NCBI GenBank assembly: GCA_937934705.1
Contig: CALGYY010000084.1
Location: 1 to 6,952 of the forward strand
Direction: 5' to 3'
DNA: 6,952 bases
From: an uncultured Bacteroidota bacterium
Lineage (GTDB): Bacteria > Bacteroidota > Bacteroidia > Bacteroidales > CAIWKO01
This document shows, one piece after another, positions 1 to 6,577 of the stretch (positions within the stretch are counted from its first letter, which is position 1; the number at the start of each line of letters is the position of its first letter). The notes beneath the pieces are model-generated. The model saw only the letters and a list, made by a program, of their open reading frames with translations. It ran no database searches and was not told the origin of the DNA. The position numbers and the translations under genes are program-made.

Positions 1-427
1 CTGCCGTTCACCCCTTGCCTGCGGGATACTGAAGCAGCACCTCAGAAAACTCAGGATTGACGCTGAGGTCGACTCTGCAGGTTTTGAACCCTATCACATT
101 GGTGATGAAGCCGACGAACGTGCCCAAAAAGTGGCCGGAGAGCATGGGATTGACCTTTCTGCCCACCGTGCCCGCCTCTTCCGCAAAGAAGATTTCGACA
201 ACTACGACCGTATCTACGTTATGGACGACACCAATTACCAGGATGTCATGTTCATGGCACGTTCAGAAGCAGACAGAAAGAAAGTGGATTACATCATGAA
301 TGTGGTTAACCCAGGAAAGAATGAGGCCGTTCCTGATCCCTATTACGGAGGGTATTTTAAGTTTAAAGAAGTATATGAGCTCCTCGATCAGGCCTGTCTG
401 GGTATTTCGGAAAGCATAAAAAAATGA
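1..427 (+). CDS. Low-molecular-weight protein tyrosine phosphatase, 5'-truncated by the window edge
   Basis: This is a cytoplasmic phosphatase that removes phosphate from phosphotyrosine (or a related phosphoester) through a cysteinyl-phosphate intermediate. The first full codon is at position 2 and 141 residues are visible. The window opens inside the P-loop: CRSP (residues 1-4) supplies the loop arginine and serine of the family's C-x5-R-S motif, while the nucleophilic cysteine, expected about a dozen residues from the N-terminus, lies outside. Downstream are DSAG (24-27), HIG (32-34), HGI (48-50), RAR, a DF...D.I..MD..N block, and VPDPYYGG, whose Asp112 (codon 335-337) is the expected general acid. 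Visible length plus the missing part fits the usual family size of about 150-160 aa. Oddities: the family's usual CRSPxAE reads CRSPLAC here, and SAGT reads SAGF. The stop overlaps the next start in ATGA, so the two genes are very probably co-translated. The natural target is unknown. Confidence 0.93.
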   Translation, partial: CRSPLACGILKQHLRKLRIDAEVDSAGFEPYHIGDEADERAQKVAGEHGIDLSAHRARLFRKEDFDNYDRIYVMDDTNYQDVMFMARSEADRKKVDYIMNVVNPGKNEAVPDPYYGGYFKFKEVYELLDQACLGISESIKK

Positions 428-1380
428 GTACAGTTCCGGAACCCGGCACCATCAGGGAAGCAGCGGAGCGTATCGCCCCTTATATTCACCGAACACCTTT
501 ATTGCATTGTTCGGGCATCGACAGGCTTTGCGGTTGCAGCATACTGTTCAAATGCGAGAACCTCCAAAAAGCCGGGGCATTCAAAAGCCGCGGTGCAGTC
601 AATGCGGTCTTCAGCCTCAATGCTGAGAAGGAAAACAGAGGTGTATGCACACACTCTTCCGGAAATCATGCGGCAGCCCTCAGCCGGGCTGCAGCCTTGC
701 GGAAAATGCCCGCTTATATTGTCATGCCTGAAAACAGCAACCCTGTAAAAATTGCTGCCGTCAAAGAATACGGAGGACAAATCACCTTTTGCAAACCGAG
801 CCTGAAAGACAGAGAAACCAGCCTCGAAACAGTGAAAGAAAAAACAGGGGCAAGTGAGATACATCCTTACAATGATGTCAGGATTATTGCCGGGCAGGCG
901 ACAGCAGCACTTGAAATATTTCAGGACACGGCACAACCCGACATCCTCATGGCCCCGGTCGGAGGTGGCGGCCTGCTGAGCGGAACAGCACTTTCTGCTC
1001 ATTACTTCTCATCCGGGACACAGGTCATTGCCGCAGAGCCCAAAGCAGCAGATGATGCTGCACGTTCCTTTCATTCACGCACCTTCGTTCCTTCAGATAA
1101 CCCTCAAACCATTGCCGACGGTTTGCTGACTTCCCTGGGCAGTCTCACCTATCCACTTATCCTGAAGCATGTTCATGATATTCTGACCGTAGAGGAAGAC
1201 ACCATCGTTACCGCCATGAAAACCATTTGGGAAAGAATGAAGCTCGTGGTCGAGCCATCTTCTGCCGTACCCCTGGCAGCCGTGTTGGAGAACCCCGGAC
1301 ATTTCAAGGGACGCCACGTCATTATCATCCTCTCCGGCGGTAATGCTGACCTTATGAAGCTCCCCTGGATGACCCGCTGA
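424..1380 (+). CDS. PLP-dependent threonine/serine dehydratase (serine racemase-like), single domain
   Basis: This is a fold-type II PLP enzyme of 318 aa, predicted to be cytoplasmic. It probably deaminates L-threonine to 2-oxobutanoate and/or L-serine to pyruvate with release of ammonia. Visible motifs are the PLP-lysine segment GAFKSRGA (51-58, Lys54), SSGNHAAA (78-85, substrate carboxylate loop; Ser79 aligns with the serine that acts as acid/base in serine racemases), the tetraglycine phosphate-binding loop VGGGGLLSG (179-187), EP...ADD (205-211), EPSSAV (277-282) and SGGNADL (304-310). It lacks the C-terminal ACT-like regulatory domain of biosynthetic IlvA, so isoleucine feedback is not expected. 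Its length matches catabolic TdcB and serine racemases, and sequence reading alone cannot separate threonine dehydratase, serine racemase or hydroxyaspartate dehydratase. The start is the ATG in a 4-bp ATGA overlap with the phosphatase gene, preceded by an A-rich stretch and a weak GGAAAG at 409-414. The 3' end overlaps glpK, which converges on it. Confidence 0.9.
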   Translation: MSTVPEPGTIREAAERIAPYIHRTPLLHCSGIDRLCGCSILFKCENLQKAGAFKSRGAVNAVFSLNAEKENRGVCTHSSGNHAAALSRAAALRKMPAYIVMPENSNPVKIAAVKEYGGQITFCKPSLKDRETSLETVKEKTGASEIHPYNDVRIIAGQATAALEIFQDTAQPDILMAPVGGGGLLSGTALSAHYFSSGTQVIAAEPKAADDAARSFHSRTFVPSDNPQTIADGLLTSLGSLTYPLILKHVHDILTVEEDTIVTAMKTIWERMKLVVEPSSAVPLAAVLENPGHFKGRHVIIILSGGNADLMKLPWMTR

Positions 1381-2854
1381 AACGGGCTCTTTGTACCGCA
1401 AATTTCCAGGCCGAATACAAACGTTCACGCTCATGTCCCTGCATGAGCGGACTGAACTCCTGCTCATGCTCAGGATCCGGATGCAGTTCGTCTATGCTGA
1501 ACATTCCGCAAGCCAGCCCGGCCAGACTAGCGGCACCCAGCGCTGTAGACTCAATCACTGAAGGCCGCATCACTCTGACACCCAGAATGTCTGCCTGAAA
1601 TTGCATCAGGAAATCATTGACCGATGCACCCCCGTCCACTTTCAGGGCACGCAGTCCGATGCCACTGTCAGTTTCCATCACAGAAATCACATCACGACAT
1701 TGGTATGCGATAGATTCCAGGGTGGCTCTGACAATATGGGCCGCAGTGCTTCCCTGGGTTAACCCGCAGATCATACCCCTGGCATCCGCATCCCAGTAAG
1801 GTGCACCTAAACCTGCGAAAGCAGGTACAAGAAAAACCCCGCCATTGTCATTCACCGACCGGCAAATCGCTTCCGTTTCATTTGCATGTCCGATGATACC
1901 GAGACCGTCACGAAGCCACTTCACCGCTGCACCACCCATGAAAACACTGCCCTCAAGCGCATATTCCGGTTGGCCCGTGATATTCCATGCCACTGTAGTA
2001 AGCAAACCGGAATCTGAAAGCACAGGCCGGTCGCCGGTATGCATCAACATAAAACACCCGGTTCCGTACGTATTCTTAGCCATTCCCGCCTGAAAACACC
2101 GCTGTCCGAATAATGCAGCCTGCTGGTCACCGGCAATTCCTGAGATGCTGATCTCTTCCGGGAAAATACCCGGACTTGTCTTCCCGTAGATTTCTGACGA
2201 ACGCCGGACCTCCGGTAACATACCCGCAGGGATTCCGAACAATTCCAGTAATTCCGGATCCCAGGATCCGGCATGAATATCGAACAACAGGGTTCTGGAA
2301 GCATTTGACGCATCCGTGATGTGTAGTCTTCCCCCGCTCATTTTCCAGATCAGCCAGCTGTCGATGGTTCCGAAAAGCAGGTGACCGTTGACGGCAGCGT
2401 CCTTTGCTCCGGGAACATGATCCAGTATCCAACTGATCTTGCTTGCAGAGAAATACGGATCAGGTAACAATCCTGTCTTTCTTCTGATCATCCCGTATTC
2501 AGGACCCTGCGAGAGTTCTGCGCAAAATGCGGTCGTTCGCTTATCCTGCCAGATAATCACCGGATAAACCGCTTTTCCCGTCCTCCGGTCCCAAACAACG
2601 GTACTCTCACGCTGATTGCTGATCCCGATCGTCTGAACCTGACCTCCGGAGAGAATGGCCCGGTCGTACATGGCCCGGGCAACTGACAACTGATTATCCC
2701 AGATCTCCTGTGCATCCTGTTCAACCCATCCTGCCAGCGGGTATTGTTGTTTGGTCTCCTTCCGGGCCATTCCCGCTATAGCAAGATGCGCATCGAACAA
2801 TACAGCCCTTGAGCTTGTCGTACCCTGATCCAGAGAAATAATGTACTGTTCCAT
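1352..2854 (-). CDS. glpK: Glycerol kinase
   Basis: Glycerol kinase (FGGY family) phosphorylates glycerol with ATP to sn-glycerol 3-phosphate in the cytoplasm, for catabolism or phospholipid synthesis. The 500-aa product matches the usual length (E. coli about 502). The N-terminal phosphate loop is SLDQGTTSSRAVLFD (7-21). Glycerol-contact residues are all present by comparison with E. coli: Arg82-Glu83 in ISNQRES, Tyr134, Asp243-Gln244 in GIAGDQQAALFG, and Phe268. The second ATP-domain motifs are NTYGTGCF (261-268), GLGAPYWD (348-355) and the adenosine-site block KVDGGASVND (405-414). The in-frame region upstream reaches 2923 only from a TTG inside the promoter, so I chose the ATG at 2854, where family similarity begins (MEQYIISLDQG). 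The loop carrying the fructose-1,6-bisphosphate site in enterobacterial GlpK is shortened, and no HPr phosphorylation histidine motif is seen. There is no glpF or glpD nearby. The 3' end overlaps the dehydratase gene by 29 bp. Confidence 0.98.
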   Translation of the reverse strand: MEQYIISLDQGTTSSRAVLFDAHLAIAGMARKETKQQYPLAGWVEQDAQEIWDNQLSVARAMYDRAILSGGQVQTIGISNQRESTVVWDRRTGKAVYPVIIWQDKRTTAFCAELSQGPEYGMIRRKTGLLPDPYFSASKISWILDHVPGAKDAAVNGHLLFGTIDSWLIWKMSGGRLHITDASNASRTLLFDIHAGSWDPELLELFGIPAGMLPEVRRSSEIYGKTSPGIFPEEISISGIAGDQQAALFGQRCFQAGMAKNTYGTGCFMLMHTGDRPVLSDSGLLTTVAWNITGQPEYALEGSVFMGGAAVKWLRDGLGIIGHANETEAICRSVNDNGGVFLVPAFAGLGAPYWDADARGMICGLTQGSTAAHIVRATLESIAYQCRDVISVMETDSGIGLRALKVDGGASVNDFLMQFQADILGVRVMRPSVIESTALGAASLAGLACGMFSIDELHPDPEHEQEFSPLMQGHERERLYSAWKFAVQRARFSGSSRGAS

Positions 2855-2893
2855 CAGCGTTGTTTTGAATGGGTAGCATGGACGTAAGACCTG

Positions 2894-2923
2894 CAAATAT
2901 AATAAGGACGGGAATTCAGGCAA
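2894..2923 (-). promoter_or_regulatory. Probable glpK promoter (Bacteroidota -33/-7 type)
   Basis: On the minus strand, TTG (2923-2921) is followed after exactly 19 nt by TATATTTG (2901-2894). This matches the known Bacteroidota consensus TTTG/TTG-N19-21-TAnnTTTG. The predicted transcript would begin near 2888, giving a leader of about 34 nt before the glpK ATG. The assignment rests on motif match and position only. Confidence 0.72.
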
Positions 2924-2932
2924 GAAAAAGAC

Positions 2933-2940
2933 TACCTTTG
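2933..2940 (+). promoter_or_regulatory. Probable -7 promoter element of the tlpA-like gene
   Basis: TACCTTTG matches the Bacteroidota -7 consensus TAnnTTTG and lies 21 nt before the ATG at 2962, giving a very short predicted leader. There is no TTG at the expected -33 distance (about 2910-2914), so the upstream half is weak or activator-dependent. That region falls inside the oppositely directed glpK promoter. Confidence 0.6.
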
Positions 2941-2961
2941 CGTTACAACTAATAAAATCCC

Positions 2962-4008
2962 ATGACCAGAATCATCGCTTTGATCATGCTGGTGTTAACC
3001 GGCCTGACCCCCTTTGCCCAGACTGTCACGATCAACGGGCACCTGAAAAATGCCGGAAGTTCGAAGGAAATCATCGTAATGGAGGCTTACAGCCAAAGAT
3101 ATATTACAGCCGTGCCCCTGGGCAACAACGGGAATTTCAATGTCAGCTTTCCCCTGAGTACCACAGATTATATTTACCTCGGCCCCAACGAAAACGACGT
3201 GGTCCTGATCATCCCCGCACCCGGGGAGGTCATTACACTGCAGCTCGACCTTGAAAATATGATGCATCCGCAAATCGAAGGGTCTCCGCTCTCGGCCAAG
3301 CTCTACGAACTGATGGACGCCAACGACTTCTACGATGCAAAATCCGACAGTATTTACAAGGCTGCCGACAGTGCTGCACGGAAACTGGAGGAAGAAAGGA
3401 GCATGCATTTCCGCAAATCATTCAGCGCGCAAGAACCCCACCTGGCCCAACTCGTATTTATGGACGTGCTGGATCCGGTGCAGGACAGCGCCCTCTTTCG
3501 GGATATTGTCGAAGCCCTTTACAAAACACACCCTGACAATCCCCTGGTGGGTGATTACATGAACGAGCTGGAGGCCACCTCCTCTTCCATTACAAGCGGG
3601 AGCATACCGCCGGAGATCAACCTTCCGGATCCTGACGGAAAGAAGATCGCTTTGTCATCACTCAAAGGAAAATATGTTCTGGTAGACTTCTGGGCCACGT
3701 GGTGCGGACCCTGCAAAGAGGAAATACCCAATCTCGTTGAAGCTTACACTAAGTTCAAAGACAAAGGTTTCGAGATCTACTCGGTGTCGCTTGACCGTGA
3801 CAGGAAAGCATGGACCGATGGTATTGCAAAATATAAAATGAACTGGATCCATGTCAGTGACCTAAGATTCTGGGAGAACGAGGCAGCACTGGACTGGAAT
3901 ATTACAGCCATTCCGGCTGCTTATCTGCTGGATCGCGAAGGGAAAGTGATCACCAGCGACCTGCGGGGTGATAAACTCATTGAAAAATTATCGGAGCTGA
4001 TGAAATAG
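2962..4008 (+). CDS. Secreted TlpA-like thiol-disulfide oxidoreductase with DUF4369-type N-terminal domain
   Basis: The predicted product is an exported 348-aa redox protein, probably periplasmic, that reduces or exchanges disulfides in envelope proteins. Residues 1-20 look like a signal peptide (TRIIALIMLVLTGL core, probable cleavage after FAQ). There is no lipobox cysteine. Residues about 21-115 resemble the beta-rich DUF4369 domain found in front of Bacteroidota thioredoxins (INGHLKN opening, then PAPGEV and an EGSPLS end). Residues about 120-205 form a charged, mostly helical linker. Residues about 217-348 are a TlpA/ResA-type thioredoxin fold: FWATWCGPC (243-251) with redox cysteines 248 and 251, and the cis-proline at Pro318 in TAIPAAYLLD. 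Such proteins are linked in the literature to cytochrome c maturation or envelope stress, but no cytochrome-maturation gene is adjacent, so the substrate is unknown. It is divergent from glpK and ends 7 bp before a convergent gene. Confidence 0.92.
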   Translation: MTRIIALIMLVLTGLTPFAQTVTINGHLKNAGSSKEIIVMEAYSQRYITAVPLGNNGNFNVSFPLSTTDYIYLGPNENDVVLIIPAPGEVITLQLDLENMMHPQIEGSPLSAKLYELMDANDFYDAKSDSIYKAADSAARKLEEERSMHFRKSFSAQEPHLAQLVFMDVLDPVQDSALFRDIVEALYKTHPDNPLVGDYMNELEATSSSITSGSIPPEINLPDPDGKKIALSSLKGKYVLVDFWATWCGPCKEEIPNLVEAYTKFKDKGFEIYSVSLDRDRKAWTDGIAKYKMNWIHVSDLRFWENEAALDWNITAIPAAYLLDREGKVITSDLRGDKLIEKLSELMK

Positions 4009-4015
4009 TCAGCGT

Positions 4016-4540
4016 CTATTTCTTTTCAAATTCCATGACCACCTGAAAACGGTAGGAATCACCTGCAAGGAATTTAAAGCCAATGTGAGTTTTCGACGAA
4101 TTTGTTTCCCACCAGAAATGCTTCACATCGTAACCCTGGTGAGGATCTGTGGCCGGATCCCTGAAGTTGATATGACCTGTTTCCGTTTTCACGGGTTCAC
4201 CAATAAGCTTACGGTAACGGCCGACCAATTGCTGGGTAACATTATAACACTTTTCAAAATTCTCTCTGTTCACCTCATCAACGTATGCACTCCAGTAATA
4301 ATCCACCAGAATGTCGCCTCTGAAATTGAAGGTCCAGCTCCCTTTCAGATCAAGGATGGTTTCGTCCCTGTAGCCAACTTTCTGGTCACCCTCCGCCTGT
4401 TTCACGGCACCCGGGTAAGCTTGCTTAAAATCGGCCAGACTCATGCCCGGCTGAACTCTGGAGAAATCCTGGGAAAAAACATTCATTCCTGCCATAACAA
4501 AGGCCAGGAGAATCATCATTTTAATGGAATGGATTTTCAT
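4016..4540 (-). CDS. Secreted protein of unknown function
   Basis: I do not recognise this 174-aa protein. Residues 1-24 form a signal peptide (MKIHSIKMM, then ILLAFVMAGMNVFSQ; cleavage probably after FSQ), so the mature chain of about 150 aa should be exported. There is no lipobox cysteine and no further membrane segment. The mature part opens with VQPGMSLADFKQAYP (29-43), then a beta-like segment LKGSWTFNFRGD (65-76), a probable helix around 92-112 (NFEKCYNVTQQLVGRYRKL), then IGEPVKTE (113-120), HFWWE (141-145) and alternating beta strands to the end. A PGM-start helix followed by a later GEP turn faintly recalls small envelope proteins of the BamE/SmpA type, but this is only a resemblance. 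A single cysteine (98) argues against a disulfide role. The gene has its own near-consensus promoter, and its stop lies 7 bp from the stop of the convergent thioredoxin gene. Confidence 0.82.
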   Translation of the reverse strand: MKIHSIKMMILLAFVMAGMNVFSQDFSRVQPGMSLADFKQAYPGAVKQAEGDQKVGYRDETILDLKGSWTFNFRGDILVDYYWSAYVDEVNRENFEKCYNVTQQLVGRYRKLIGEPVKTETGHINFRDPATDPHQGYDVKHFWWETNSSKTHIGFKFLAGDSYRFQVVMEFEKK

Positions 4541-4571
4541 TGGGGATGTTTGGGATTTGGTTTTGAAGGTG

Positions 4572-4602
4572 CAAACTTAAAGAAAAAGTGCATGAAACCA
4601 AA
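4572..4602 (-). promoter_or_regulatory. Probable promoter of the unknown secreted-protein gene
   Basis: On the minus strand, TTTG (4602-4599) is followed after exactly 19 nt by TAAGTTTG (4579-4572), a full match to the Bacteroidota -33/-7 consensus. The predicted transcript would start near 4566, about 25 nt before the ATG at 4540. It lies just past the stop of the CPBP gene, so the 4540 gene probably has independent transcription rather than relying on read-through. Confidence 0.75.
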
Positions 4603-4633
4603 GAGTTTATGAAAATATTATCCGGCCGGGCTT

Positions 4634-5506
4634 TTACCCCTCATTTAGTTTCATTTTCTGAGGAGGTCTTGTTTTCAGGTATGCCGGAACGATAAGGCAG
4701 GTGACAAAAACCAGCAGTAATGAGAACAGGAACAAGACCAGAAACGCGACTTCGCTTCCTGCCATCTCACGTACACCACTTCCCGGTTCCGTGAATTTCC
4801 ACGAAAGGAAACTGGCGCCGAGATTATTGACAAAATGCAGCATGATGGTCAGAGGCAGGGATCTGGTCTTCCAATACAACCAGCCCATCACCAAACCCAG
4901 GAGCAGAGCATTGACAAACTGCAAGGGGTGAACATGTGCGATACCGAAAATAACTGACGACATCAGGATGGCAAATCCGGGGCGGTATCGTTTCAGGAAA
5001 CCTTCGAGTATCACCCCTCTGAAAATAAGCTCTTCAAATAACGGGGCCGCCAGCACGCTGACCACCAGCATGAAGGGATTCATGGCATCCAGACCGGAGA
5101 TCAGGTCTTTTTCGGCCTCACCCTCGTTGAAAAGCTGTAACACCGGTTCCCTGATGATCAGAAAAGCTACAGTAAAGATGAGCACCAGTGGCCACAAATA
5201 CCAGCGGCCCGATTTCCATGAAAAACTTTTGTCACGCCTGAACATGAGTCCAATCCATAGGGTGATCGTAAAAGCGGCCAGATAGATCATCATAAAACCA
5301 GGAGCATCAGCCGCGGGAATAAAGTAATTCAACATTCCCAGCAATGCACCTCCGATAAAGCTGACACCGAGCAGAATGCCCAGCAATCCGAAAGCCCCCC
5401 CGACAGAAGGATAAGGTTTGCGGGGAAGGCGCTGCTGAAAAGTCCCGGCAGGGTATGGCTCCTGAGGGATTACCGGTGCTTGAAGATGATCCTGATGCTC
5501 ATCCAT
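4634..5506 (-). CDS. CPBP-family intramembrane metalloprotease homologue (CAAX protease/bacteriocin-processing type)
   Basis: This 290-aa integral membrane protein belongs to the Abi/CPBP family (Rce1-like glutamate-type intramembrane proteases). All three family motifs are intact: PLFEELIFRG (155-164, EExxxR with Glu158, Glu159, Arg163), FGIAH (187-191, FxxxH) and HFVNN (224-228, HxxxN). These residues build the active site inside the membrane, so it is probably catalytically competent. About seven hydrophobic segments are visible (roughly 36-63, 69-89, 103-119, 143-160, 176-192, 196-212, 251-275). The first 35 residues are a polar, Pro/Gln-rich tail. Bacterial members have been linked to bacteriocin self-immunity or peptide processing, but no bacteriocin or prenylation gene is near, so the substrate is unknown. 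The gene follows yitT by 34 bp with no visible promoter or terminator between, suggesting co-transcription. Confidence 0.93.
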   Translation of the reverse strand: MDEHQDHLQAPVIPQEPYPAGTFQQRLPRKPYPSVGGAFGLLGILLGVSFIGGALLGMLNYFIPAADAPGFMMIYLAAFTITLWIGLMFRRDKSFSWKSGRWYLWPLVLIFTVAFLIIREPVLQLFNEGEAEKDLISGLDAMNPFMLVVSVLAAPLFEELIFRGVILEGFLKRYRPGFAILMSSVIFGIAHVHPLQFVNALLLGLVMGWLYWKTRSLPLTIMLHFVNNLGASFLSWKFTEPGSGVREMAGSEVAFLVLFLFSLLLVFVTCLIVPAYLKTRPPQKMKLNEG

Positions 5507-5540
5507 TCACAATGTCATTATATAAGATTTCTCTTCTTTA

Positions 5541-6461
5541 TTATTGGATTCTCTTTTCCTTCAGGGGCCTGAATCCCTCACCAAGAATTTCATTGGCATC
5601 AAGAACAGTGACAAAAGCACGGGGGTCAATATCTCTGATGAAATCGAGCAGCATTCCCAGTTCTTTACGGCTGACGACGGTGAAAATGATCTGCTTCTGA
5701 TCACCCTGATACATGCCTGTTCCCTGAAAGAATGTCCCTCCCCTTTTCAGATCACTGAGGATAACCTCCTTGATTTCCTCCGTTTTATCGGAAATAATAA
5801 AGAGCGTTTTGTCATAGGTCATACCCTGCAATACAATATCGATCACCCTTCCCGTAATGAAGATCACTACCCAGGAATAGAGCGGTATCCTCCAGTCCTG
5901 AAAAACGGCAAGACCCAGCAGTACGATGACGGAATCTACGATGATCAGTAATTGTCCAACCGGCATACGTGTATATTTGGCCAGGATCATGGCGATAATA
6001 TCCGACCCGCCGGAAGTGGCCTTGGAGCGAAAAACAAGTCCCAGTCCCAGACCCACCATTACACCACCGAATACCGATGAAAGAAGGACATCATTTTCCA
6101 CCAGTGGTTGTTCCCCCCATATTATAGTGAGCAAATCGATAAAATCGGAGGAGAGCACAAATCCCACCACTGTTTTCACTCCGAAACGGGGGCCCAGTAT
6201 CCTAATACCCGCTATAGTGAGCGGAATGTTCAGGATGAGACCTGTGAGACCAATAGGCAGACCGTCAGGCGCAAATGAAAACCAGCCACTGCTGACATGG
6301 TGGATCACGATGGAAATACCAAAAACACCTCCCGGTACGATCAGGTTGGGGGATATGAAAAACACATAACCCGCAGCCATGATAAAGGAGCCGATCACGA
6401 TCAGACTGTACGATAAAAACCAGCGTTTCGAAAAGGGTTTTTCGAGCAAACGGAATTTCAT
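5541..6461 (-). CDS. YitT family membrane protein (YitT membrane domain plus C-terminal DUF2179)
   Basis: This 306-aa inner-membrane protein has the two-part architecture of the YitT family. The N-terminal membrane part (about 14-212) has five to six hydrophobic segments and the family motifs ISPNLIVPGGVFGIS (36-50) and ATSGGSDIIA (148-157), whose glycine-rich loops suggest a repeated half-unit. The C-terminal soluble DUF2179 domain (about 218-300) shows GGTFFQGTGMY (241-251), VVSRKEL (262-268), IDPRAFVTV (278-286) and EILGEGF (291-297), close to the family consensus. Biochemical function is not established for most members; transporter or small-molecule-sensing roles have been proposed. Length is normal and no key motif is missing. 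The start at 6461 has an A-rich leader and a -7 element about 27 nt upstream. It is the first gene of a probable two-gene operon with the CPBP protease homologue. Confidence 0.95.
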   Translation of the reverse strand: MKFRLLEKPFSKRWFLSYSLIVIGSFIMAAGYVFFISPNLIVPGGVFGISIVIHHVSSGWFSFAPDGLPIGLTGLILNIPLTIAGIRILGPRFGVKTVVGFVLSSDFIDLLTIIWGEQPLVENDVLLSSVFGGVMVGLGLGLVFRSKATSGGSDIIAMILAKYTRMPVGQLLIIVDSVIVLLGLAVFQDWRIPLYSWVVIFITGRVIDIVLQGMTYDKTLFIISDKTEEIKEVILSDLKRGGTFFQGTGMYQGDQKQIIFTVVSRKELGMLLDFIRDIDPRAFVTVLDANEILGEGFRPLKEKRIQ

Positions 6462-6487
6462 AGAACTTCTTTTTTATGAATAGCCTG

Positions 6488-6495
6488 CAAAGTTA
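6488..6495 (-). promoter_or_regulatory. Probable -7 promoter element of the yitT-CPBP operon
   Basis: Read on the minus strand this is TAACTTTG, matching TAnnTTTG, and it lies 26 nt upstream of the yitT ATG. A 19-nt spacer leads to TCG (6517-6515) rather than TTG, so the -33 element is imperfect. The predicted leader is about 20 nt. A run of A/T just upstream (6494-6501) may help promoter opening. Confidence 0.58.
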
Positions 6496-6577
6496 AAAAA
6501 AGCGGCCATTTCAGCGATTATACCCTGGCTGAATGAGAGAGGTATGCGACTCCGAAAACAGAAGCACTACCTTTACT

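Noticed and set aside
499..1002. Long minus-strand reading frame opposite the dehydratase gene
   Set aside because: It is antisense to a clearly conserved enzyme, the translation shows no recognisable motif, and there is no promoter.
2254..2271. Perfect inverted repeat CCGGATCC-CA-GGATCCGG, hairpin-like
   Set aside because: It lies inside glpK and encodes a Gly-Ser-Trp-Asp-Pro stretch in frame; the 2-nt loop is too tight for a good hairpin, and GGATCC is frequent in this window, so chance within coding sequence is enough.
2855..2923. Longer glpK reading frame from 2923 (23 extra residues)
   Set aside because: It would start at a TTG that is the -33 promoter element, upstream of the predicted transcript start, and the extra residues are unlike any GlpK N-terminus.
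4085..4612. Plus-strand reading frame of about 175 codons opposite the secreted-protein gene
   Set aside because: The minus-strand frame has a signal peptide, sensible composition and a consensus promoter; the plus-strand product looks like an antisense shadow and runs into that promoter.
4621..4637. CCGGCCGG palindrome just past the CPBP stop as a terminator
   Set aside because: The palindrome has no loop, and the T-rich stretch that follows on the minus strand is not adjacent to a proper stem.
5926..6369. Plus-strand frame opposite yitT
   Set aside because: YitT motifs on the minus strand are unambiguous; this product is low-complexity, Pro/Thr/Ser-rich antisense translation.
6568..6575. 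TACCTTTA as a plus-strand -7 promoter element
   Set aside because: It ends in A rather than the consensus G, has no plus-strand gene downstream in the window, and has no TTG at -33.
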